From contig OV884056.1 in the NCBI GenBank assembly GCA_930367215.1, positions 52,452,308 through 52,516,307 on the forward strand: a DNA stretch of 64,000 nucleotides. Reading direction: 5' to 3'. The stretch comes from Pollenia angustigena. Taxonomy: Eukaryota > Arthropoda > Insecta > Diptera > Polleniidae. Made by a program: the position numbers and the translations under genes. The notes beneath the pieces were generated by a model, which was not told where the DNA came from, did not search any database, and saw only the letters and a list, made by a program, of their open reading frames with translations. This document shows positions 54,941 to 64,000 of the stretch, piece by piece (position 1 is the first letter of the stretch; every line of letters starts with the position of its first letter).

Positions 54941-56249
54941 AACTAACCATTTTAAGATTGGGAAAACTGGTGTTTATTTCATTTCCATAAAATCATTTTA
55001 AAATCTTTGAAAAGTAACTATTTTTAAGAAAACGCCAAAGGGCCCTTGCACCACTATATATAAATCAATTTTTACAATTTTTTTTTTATTTTAAAATAAA
55101 AATACAAATTATTTTCAACACCTTTTTTTCAAGCAAATAAACCAAATTCCGTTTGTTCTTAATATATTTTAATGATCCCTTTCTTCTACGCCATCTGAGA
55201 AGTCGAAAAAAGGCCGCCTGAAATCAGAAATTTTTTACAAAAAAAAAAAAAAACGAATCGCAAGAAAACAACCCTTCTTTGCAGCATTCAACTAAACCCA
55301 CAGACCCACCCCCTTTTTGGTAAGAGTTATTTTCAATTTTCTAATCATGGAAAAAATGGCGGCGAAATTATAGAGACTTTTCAGATGCCTTAGAAGAAAA
55401 CAACAAAAATGCCATAAACCAAAACTATAATTTTGATTTTATTTTCAAGTTTTCTTTAATTTAAGCAAAAAATAGTTCAAAGTTTTAATTTAAAATTATT
55501 TTCTTATATTTTTCTGGAAGACTGGAGTAAAATTCTTTTTTTTAAAGTTTTTTCTTTTATATATAAGAAAATAAATTTTAACTTTCAGAAATGTTTTCAA
55601 TAATAAAAATACTTTAAGATATAAAACCAGGACATTTACCTTATTTTAATAAGGTTAGTTGGGTCTAGAATATGTATGGAAAAGATGGAAAATTGAGTTT
55701 TAAAATTGAGAAAAACAAGCTTTCAAAAATGTTACCTTTTTTACCTTTTTTCAAAGAGATTATTGCCTAAGGGAATTATTTGAACTACATACAACAAGAC
55801 CGGGGATCCAGCAGATGATTCCAATTTTCCAACATTTTGTTCAAAGTACAGACCATAATGCCTTGATCGCTAAAACAAGTTTAATATTATTCACTACAAA
55901 TTCTCTAAAATTGAATCTGGCCAATAATTTTCTCCTTATAGCTAGTACTTTATTAGTTACTGATGAAATATTTAGTATTTTTCAAGAAAAAATTAATGTT
56001 TTTATGTTACTTGTTGTACCAATAAACTTTTAAATATCGGTACCAACAAAATAAAAGTAGAATTGTAGCAATCTTCCCAGCCCTGCATTAAAATCCATTT
56101 AAACTAGTTTACTTGACCTTTAAAGAGTTTCATGTTACTTGATGATTATATTTGTTTTCTATACAATAAAAGTTTTGCAAAAAATTCAAATTCAACCCTT
56201 AAATGGATTTTAAAAGTATAAATAGCATTAAACGCCTAATATTTATGTA
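54941..56249. other. mostly featureless; weak exon candidate
   Basis: A short less-AT-rich block at 55180-55320 ends in the donor-like TTTTTG|GTAAGAG (55319/55320), with an acceptor-like CTTCTTTGCAG 35 bases upstream (ending 55284). Too weak to call. The 72-codon frame at 55815-56033 has no domain. Confidence 0.25.
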
Positions 56250-57110
56250 GATATTATGAATAAAAAGTTGTCCCCCCTTCTACCCTAGACCGTGGAAATT
56301 CTCTTACAAGGAATTTAAAAAAAAGTTTAAGCTGTCAAGATTTAAAGATTGAATTTATTTTAAGAAAATTCAAACAAAATTATAATTTCTGTTATAATAA
56401 TGTATTATAATAATCAAGTTATTAAAATAAAAGTTGACCCCAAACCCATGAGTTCAGGGGTCATGCTTTTCTTATAACTGAATTATAAAATTCTAATTTT
56501 TGTTTAAATAACTTATTATAACTCTTTTACCATTTAAATAATCTAAAACAAAAGTTGACCCCCCTCAAACTCACAACCAGTGAGCTCCTCTTATAGTGAA
56601 ATATTAAAAAAAAACTCAAAGTTATCGAGACTTAAAAAGTAAATTTATTATAAAATTCATTTATAACTTTTAAAAAAATAATTAATAAAAACTCTTTAAA
56701 CATTCTAAATAAATAAATTGAAGTTGACACTCAAAATTATGTTCTCTAGAAATCTTTAAAAAAAAAAGTATTCAAAATTATAGATTTTGTTATAAAAATT
56801 CATTATAACTATAAACAAATAATAACTATAAAAAATAGTTAACCTCCCCACATGGCCTTCAAAATTATAATTCATTATAACTTATTTGATATTCAGATCA
56901 TTTACCCATAAAATTTTACTGCCTTCCACCCCCTATTCCTGACCTTTGAAATGTTTCTTATAAAAGAAAATTAAAAAAATATTTAATGCCAAAACTAATA
57001 CAAAATTATAACTTTTATTACAATAATTCATTATAACTTCTTAAAAATTAAGAATTAAGAATACAAATTGACCACCCCATAAGGCCTTCAAAATTATATT
57101 CAGATCAAAT
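56250..57110 (+). repeat. zone of decayed about 130-150-bp repeats with GTTGACCCC
   Basis: Words like AAAGTTGACCCC (about 56268, 56431, 56553, 56720, 56837, 57064) alternate with TTATAA(C/T)TT and ATTCATTATAACTT. Low-complexity, non-coding. Confidence 0.5.
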
Positions 57111-58149
57111 TAATATAAAAATGTTTTTTTACTTTAATTTAAAACTAACTTTAAAAAATAGGGGGAAATTTTAGGTGTAAAAGAAGTTTAAAAAAATTCA
57201 GCAAAATTTTCAAAAATTTTCTCATTTCAATAAAATATTAATTCCTTTTAAAATTTTCAAAAATAATATCTATTTGATCCCAAAAAAATGGGAAATTTTA
57301 AGTTTTAAATTATAACTTAAAGATCCCAGTATTTAAAATTAGCCAAAGTTCTATTAAAAATGATTCGCATTTTACAAAAATCTCTTTGACATCGAGTTTG
57401 ATATAGAGTGGGGTATTAGACACGTTGTTTTATTAGATGTGCAGAGCGAAATTATCTTAATTGCAGACTTAATTTGCGATCTAAATATATTAAAATATTC
57501 GAAAAATTTAGAATGTTTTCAATATTTTTTTCGTTTAATTCTTATTAAAACATAAAAAATTCCTGTATTTATAAAGATTAAATTTTATAAGGGTTTACAG
57601 AACATATTATCAAAATAATTTTTGCAAATACAAAATTTTAATTTAAAAGGTTTTGTTATTAACAAATTTAGAACAAATTTTCTATAAAATTTTTTTTCAA
57701 TAAACGTTTTTAAATAGTTTATGAATACAACCGAAAATGTTTAACAGTTTATTACAATTAAATATTTTCAAACACCGTAGGAAATATAAATAAATCATAA
57801 TGTTTAAGAAAAAGTTCGTTTTTATAAAATACTGGGGATTGCCGTTAAAAATTGTGGGAATTTAAAAAAAAATTATTAACGCATATTACAAATTCCGCTT
57901 TTATAAATTTTTTGTTTTGTTAAGTATTTAAAAAAATAGTGATTAATAAACAATCAATCAAACATTAAGTTTTCTTTAAAAAAAAAGTCCAATAAAAAAG
58001 GGAGAATAACAAAAATTAACTTTCGCATATTACAAATTCCACTTTTATAAAAGTTTTTCGTAAAAATATTGGCTGATAAAAATACATAAATTATGGTAAA
58101 ACTTAAAAATTATATACTTTTAATTTTTCGTAAATATTCAGAAAAATTT

Positions 58150-58525
58150 TATTTCAATTGTTCTTAATTAAACATCTTAGAACTGCGAAATCCCAAAAAA
58201 ATACTGGGGAAAAGCTTAAAAAACAATTTGAATTCAATTGTTTTAAATTAAACGCCAAAAAATTGCAAAATCCCGAAAAAATACTGGGAAAAGTAAAAAT
58301 TTTAAATTGATTGTTCTTACTTAACCATCCAATCCCCCAAAATCCCTTAAAAAAAATACTGGGAAAAGTACACATTGTAAATTAATTGTTTTTAATTAAA
58401 CATGCAAAACCGCAAAATCCCTAAAAAAAATACTGGGAAAAGTAAAAATTTTAAATTAATTGTTTTAAATTTAACATCCAAAATCGCAAAATCCCTAAAA
58501 AAAAAAAAAATACTGGGAAAAGTAA
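58150..58525 (+). repeat. five tandem units of about 77 bp
   Basis: TACTGGG recurs at intervals of 79, 76, 73 and 80 bp. Units share GCAAAATCCC, AAATACTGGGAAAAGTA and TTAATTGTTTT. The 73-codon minus-strand frame here is a read-through of the array. Confidence 0.7.
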
Positions 58526-59965
58526 AAGTAGCTTCTTCAAAAATAAAAACTCAATTACCTAAATCTAACTAGAATTCAGAGTTAATCTCCAAAAATAAGC
58601 TATAAAGGCATATCTTTACACCTTTACATTGGTATCTTATTAATACAGAAATTCCAAAAAAAAAAAATTTCATCAAAATCTTTTTTTTCAAAAAATAGTA
58701 GGAAATATTAACTTTACCACAGAGCTGATTTAATACGGCTTTAAAATTAAGAAAATTTGAAAATTCGTATAAAATAAAAGTTAGAAATTCCTTTGTTTTA
58801 AAGGCCAAAAATTTTAAATTTTAAAAAATATTTGGCAACACTTTTTTATATGTATATTAAAATTTTTTGAGATTTACATATTGACAACTATCCCAGTATT
58901 TTACAAAACATACCAAAACAAAGCAAGTCTGCTTTTAAGTTTCAATAAAAACTAAAATACTGGGAAATAAAATTATTTTTCAAATTTGCCCAAAAAAATA
59001 ATTATGGCCTTATTTTAACTTTTTCTTTAAATAAAAACAAAATTTTTAAAATTTTAATAAAATTTTAAAAAAAAATATTCTAAAATACTTTGTTTTTAGT
59101 TTGCGAAATTCTTTCAAAAAAAATTGTTGGTTTTGAACTCTATTGTAATAATTGAAATAATTTTAATATTTTCTTAAACCGATTAAAGTTTTAAGCCAAA
59201 TTTTCATTATATTTTAACAATTTAATAATACTGGGAAAACCCCAAAACCAAGAATAGTTCACCTTTCTTTCATAAAAACAAATTAAGGGTCAAAATTTTT
59301 AAAAATAAGTTTTCATTTTTCTTTATAAATTTCAAACAAAATTGCATTATTTTAAAAAAGACATAAATAGAAATTTAATAAATACTGGTAATTTAACACA
59401 TTTTAATAGAATACTTTCTTAACTCAAAATTATAGTTTTATTAATTTTAACAAAATTTGTTTTTACATTTTGAATCCATTTTGAAACTGAAAAAAAAACT
59501 TATTTTTCATAAAAAGCAATAAAAATAAAATACTGGTTTTAAAACAAAATTACAAATTTTTATTGAACAGCCAAAAATTATTCTTTTAGCAGTTAAAACT
59601 AAAATTACTATAAATAAAATTTAAAAACCTCTGTTTCAAACACACAAAATTGTAAAATTTATATTGAAATAAATAAAAAATAGGTTTAAAATACCGGCAA
59701 AATAAAATATTACTTAAAAAAAATATACTAAATTATTGTTGTTTTTATTTCAAAATTCAAAATTTTTTTTTTTTTTTATTTAAAAATTCTAACAAAAATA
59801 AACAGTTTTTCTTTATTTTATGTTGCACGTAAAAAAATTACTTTTCGAAAAAAAAAATTTGGAAACAAAAAAATGTGTTTTAGTCTTTTGTGTAGAGTTT
59901 ATCTGGAAGTGTTGCTTTTAAATTGACGAGATTTAAAAAAAAAATAATTTTAAATAAGCCATTCA

Positions 59966-60170
59966 CTTATGTTATAAACTGAAACAATTAACGTAAATTT
60001 TAAATTGAAAAATACTGGGATTTTTTTTTAATTTTATAAACTAAAACGATTAACGCAATTTTAAATTGTTTAGAGAAAAATACTGGGATTTTTTAAATTT
60101 TGTTTAATAAACTAAAACAATTAACGTAATTTTAAAATTTTTTAGAGAAAAATACTGGGATTTTTTTTAA
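59966..60170 (+). repeat. three tandem units of about 70 bp
   Basis: Units share AACTAAAAC(A/G)ATTAACG, TTTTAAATT and AAAATACTGGGATTTTTT. Confidence 0.65.
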
Positions 60171-61464
60171 GAATTTTTATTTGTTCTAATTATTGTTTTC
60201 TTTAAAAAAAATTAATACCCTTAATTTCTAATTGTTAAAAAACGTATTTCAGTATTTAATTGTACAACAAATTCAACTCAAAATTACGAATTTAAAGGAA
60301 ATATTACAAAATTAAAAAAACACTCAAATTTATGTTATACTTTATACACTCATCAAGTGAAAATAAACAAATATTATATAACATACTTCTAGGGAATTTG
60401 GTAAAGCATTAAAAAATCCTATTTTAGGGGATTTTTGTGAAAAAATATATATATTTAACATAAATCCAAGTCCATTTAAAAAATAACATAAAAGTAAAAA
60501 AAATTACAAGAAATTAAGGTTAAATTAGATGTGATATACCCATACAAAAGAGCTTTTCGAACCAACCTTATGGGCAACACTGTTTTTGGTTTAAGGTCCA
60601 ATAAGACGGCATTATGGTATGGTACGTCTAATTGGATCTTTAAGTAGTTCAGTATTTTATTATACATTTTTTGCTTCTTTAGAGTATGTAATAAATCAAT
60701 TGTCTATAAGAGCATCTTGTAACACACACGGAGGGTAGAATTTATATTATTCCAATAAGCACTCAAAAATAAAATTTCAAGTGCTTAAAATTTAACTGGA
60801 AATAAACTTGAGTTCAAACATATTTTTTAATGTTTTTTCAAGTTTCAATATATTTAACTAATATTCACTTGATTTCAAATTCCCTCTTTACTGGAGAATG
60901 CTATTGAAATAAAGTGTAACAAAAGTATATCTCAGCCCTTGAAACTTGTAATTCGAACTTGAATACCAATTGTTTTGCACTTGATTTTCGTCAAAATTGC
61001 TTACTGGCCATGTTTAGAAATGGAAGTGATGAAAAATTCAAATCAAATTCTTTCCTGGTTTTAAATGTTGTTCTTGTAAAGATTACAAAGATTATAAGTA
61101 CTCATTAGACGAAGTGCAATGAAATTTCACGCAGGCGGCCACCGATCGTGAGCGTAATTTTATCCGCTGATCGGGGATTTTCGTCTACGGAATCATTGGC
61201 TTAAGAGAGAACTCAGAAAAAAGGACTTATACAATCGTTTGCTTATGGGAACTGTCCGGGTAGAAGATTTATCCGTTAGTAGAGCTTTTCCTGTAAATCA
61301 AGGAATAATTTTTAATGAAATTCATTGGAGTTTAAGTTCATTCCCATTTTCAAGACTTGCCCATAAAAGAAAAGCATTATATGAAATTTTTAAAAAAATA
61401 TTTCTTTTCTAAATATTTCAAATTTGTTTTACTTGTCCTTAAATAAGATCCTTATCAATTTTAC
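60171..61464. other. AT-rich stretch with a small hairpin
   Basis: At 60590-60645, AAGGTCCAATAAGACG is mirrored by CGTCTAATTGGATCTT around a 24-base loop, a possible MITE relic. About 61110-61270 is less AT-rich (GGCGGCCACCGATCGTGAGC) but unassigned. Confidence 0.35.
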
Positions 61465-61690
61465 TTACTGAACAACCTAAACAAAAGCGGCAAGCGTTTT
61501 TTTAAACATATAAATTTTATTTAAATACAATTTTAATAAAACAAACCGACACAGCGATCTGTCAAATAAGATTTATCAGCCGGGTGGTTTCTAATTCGCA
61601 TTCTAATGGTTTGTTTCGTATAAATTGTATGCAAATGAGAAGTTTTGACATACAAAAAACGCTTCCGCTCTTATTTAGGTTGCTCAGTAA
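61465..61690. mobile_element. 226-bp MITE
   Basis: TTACTGAACAACCTAAACAA pairs with the right end (TTACTGAGCAACCTAAATAA on the other strand). GCGGCAAGCGTTTTTT and GCGGAAGCGTTTTTT follow. Confidence 0.7.
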
Positions 61691-62149
61691 TACTTTCTTT
61701 TATAACATATTATTTTAATAATATTTTTTTTTTCTTTTCTTTAAAGCAGGTTTACATAAAACAACAACCACAACTTTAACAACAAAATTTCCTTAAATTT
61801 CGTATAAAACATTTGGCTGATGATCCTGGTATTGATAACAAAATTTCTGATTTGGTAACTTAAAACAAAAAAGCGTATAAAAACTGATATTTACAAAAAA
61901 AAAACTAAACTAAATTAAAGACAAAATTTGAGAAAGAAAGCGAAAGAAAAGTTAAGCTAAGATAAAAATTATTATTCGTTCAAAATTTTGATTTCAATTC
62001 ATACAAATTCAAAAACTTAAATCAAAAATTTAAAAATCTATTGACATTTACTTGAACAGTTTTACAAAACATACTCAGTAATATAGATTTATAAAAATAT
62101 TAAATGATTTGAAAAGATATCCTAAAAATAGGTTATATTAAATAAGCAT
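61691..62149. other. spacer with an acceptor-like site
   Basis: A pyrimidine tract then CTTTAAAGCAG ends at 61749, followed by GTTTACATAAAAC. It resembles an acceptor, but the base pattern after it is not a good donor. Confidence 0.25.
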
Positions 62150-62960
62150 TTTCGTCAAATAATATTTAGCATACTTTTAGGATATTAAAAACAAAGTTCC
62201 TAAAACAATTAAAACAACATTAAAAATAGCATATTTTTGGGAATTCCAGAAAAATTAAGAAACGTCACTAAAATACTAAATATTAAAAAATAGAAAACCA
62301 AAAACAAAAATAATAAAAAAATAAAAAAATAAAAAGAAACACTATAATAGACAGAAATAAGCAAATCTCTTCAAAAATGATCTAAATCTTTTAATGAAAT
62401 TTAAAACCCTAACCCAACGGTTAAAAATGGGGTCCTTAATAGATCTCCAGGCGATCCCCAAAAAAATATATATATTTATTTTGAAATGTTTAAACTTTTT
62501 TATTTGAATTATAAAATTCCAAAAAATTTAGAAATCTTCGATCGTTCAACTTTGCAAAAGTAATAAAAAAAACTCGAAAACAGTGGCTGAAAGATAATTT
62601 TATAGAAAAAACAAATCGATAAAAGACGTTTAATACTAAATTAAAACTTTTATTGCATACTTTTAGGAGGCTTTTAACTATATTAGGTTTTTGGGAATTA
62701 AAAGAAGAAACAAAACAATGAAAATAGTGGAACATTTAGAAAAAAACTCAAATTGCTTACTTTTAAAATTTTAAAAAACTAATTCTTAGCATTCTAAATA
62801 AACAGAACGAACAAACAAAATCAAAACTTAAAGTGCAAAATTTATGGGATTTTTGGTGCAAAAATTACTCAATTTCAAAGCAAACATATTATTTTGAAAA
62901 TTTCCAAATTGTGTTAAATCAAAACTAAATTGCATACTTTTGGGAGGTTATTTTATCAAA
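62150..62960 (+). repeat. zone with GCATACTTTT(A/G)GG words
   Basis: Found near 62169, 62229 (variant), 62655 and 62932. Another local word cluster; non-coding. Confidence 0.4.
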
Positions 62961-64000
62961 AATGTGTTGTCTTACAAAATGTATCAATGCAATTTTAAAA
63001 TTTGAAAATCATCATTTGAAATCGAACACTAAAATATTCTTATTAAATTATGTATAAATTTACACAGGCATTCAAAGTAAAGAAGCATTTCTTTATAATT
63101 TACCAACAAAATTTTAATCGAATTCGTTTCCCTAGGCAAACAACTCATAATAAAAATTAAGTCTGAATTTCAAAATTTGTATTATTCAATTTTCCTTTAT
63201 TGATAAAAATTTTAGAAAAGATTAATAAAACTAGAATTTAAAACTAACTTTTTCATGCAATCTATTTTTAGAACAATTTAATATTCCAAAATCTTTTCCA
63301 AAAAAATAAAAAAATATTTATATTTTAAATATTTAAAGTAAAGAAAACTTCTGTCTTTTTGTTTTTCAAACATTTCTAAAGCGCTTTTAAGTAGGCAATA
63401 TATATCTGCCTAGCACTTCAAACTACCTAGAAGTAGGCAATATATTTAAATAATTTTTTTTATATTCATTTAAAAATTTGTTTATGTTAAAAAATCCATG
63501 CTTTGACCTCAAAATCCTTAATTAAAACAAAAATCAACACCCGAAATCCATTTTAAATTAAAATTAAAGTCCCTAAAAAAACAATTTTTTTAGTCTCTTA
63601 AAAGTATGCACCTATTAAGCAAATATGTATATCATTTAAGTAAATTGCTTTTAACATATTTATATACTTTTCGAATAACAAATTTATATATTTTCGTAAA
63701 AAAATTTGTAAACAAAAACTTAAACAAATACATTTTATCTTCAAATCTTTTTTCAAAATAAAAATATACATTCCGAAAAATACCCCTAAAAACCAAACCA
63801 GGTTTTTCAAGCAGCCAGAATCCTTAGAATGAACCTTAAAAATCTGATTAAATCGGTTATTACTTCGTAATTAAATAGAGTTATTCAACTATCCGTAATT
63901 AAAATTTTTCCTTTGCAAAAAATGTTTACCAAAGGTATTTGAACTGAGCAAAAAAAAAATGGATAAAATCCAATATTTAACAAAACTATTCGTCTTATTT
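62961..64000. other. AT-rich end of window
   Basis: No gene. AGTAGGCAATATAT is duplicated at 63391 and 63432. AAAAGTATGCACC near 63600 is the complement of the preceding zone's word. Confidence 0.35.

Larger units (their letters stand above)
57830..60170 (+). repeat. zone with ATACTGGGA words
   Basis: ATACTGGG or close variants occur at about 57831, 58202, 58281, 58357, 58430, 58510, 58951, 59228, 60012, 60081 and 60153. They are regular in two sub-arrays (58150-58525 and 59966-60170) and loose in between. Confidence 0.6.

Noticed and set aside
58154..58375. 73-codon Phe-rich minus-strand frame
   Set aside because: Translation of the 77-bp tandem array.
61738..61760. Second recursive splice site at CTTTAAAGCAG|GTTTAC
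   Set aside because: The bases after AG do not match a donor (GTRAGT); at most an ordinary acceptor.
1..64000. CRISPR arrays, bacterial operons or rRNA genes
   Set aside because: None seen; the composition, transposon types and FKBP homolog are those of an insect nuclear genome.

Overview
This window looks like non-coding, transposon-dense DNA from a higher fly. A calyptrate such as a blow fly, flesh fly or muscid is my inference. It is about 70-75% A+T, carries DD41D mariners, hAT, Transib-like and Jockey/LOA/CR1-like elements and many MITEs, and its one non-transposon protein is closest in layout to insect FKBP59. No complete ordinary host gene is visible. Faint + strand signals (a small exon candidate at 17616-17682, a TATA-type promoter near 39698, a fused acceptor/donor site at 40188/40189, and a possible exon from 46966) suggest that part of the window is the inside of a large + strand gene.

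Layout. 1-8.3 kb: mariner remnant, a small hAT-like element, several MITEs, and a MULE-like composite with a Harbinger-like MITE nested in it. 8.3-12.4 kb: a palindrome-rich MITE, and a degenerate 24-bp minisatellite split by a LINE reverse-transcriptase fragment. 12.4-17 kb: an internally deleted mariner, another palindrome-rich MITE, and LINE tails. 18.3-21.9 kb: a hAT element with a perfect 8-bp target duplication, holding a broken transposase, a LINE endonuclease fragment and a foldback repeat. 23.2-32.4 kb: a second and much larger hAT-bounded block. Nested inside it are MITEs, an apparently intact 1.3-kb mariner (27308-28611), and a 1567-bp element with 171-bp near-perfect inverted repeats (29327-30893) whose cargo is an open, intronless FKBP59-like gene. 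32.4-46.9 kb: dispersed repeats, interrupted LINE pieces, MITEs, and a 1076-bp Transib-like element with RAG-type ends (43181-44256). 47-48 kb: a possible exon/UTR. 48-64 kb: very AT-rich DNA arranged as successive zones, each peppered with its own short word (TTGGCAAC, then GTTGACC, then ATACTGGGA, then GCATACTTTT), apparently decayed local tandem duplications.

Most notable item: the FKBP59-like gene sitting exactly between long, nearly identical inverted repeats. It looks like a host gene captured by a DNA transposon (a Pack-TIR-like arrangement in an animal). Its first PPIase domain has changed key pocket residues, and its last residues and stop codon come from non-FKBP and transposon sequence. 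Second is the probable recursive-splicing site at 40188. All element boundaries were read by eye from repeats and target duplications; nothing was searched against a database.
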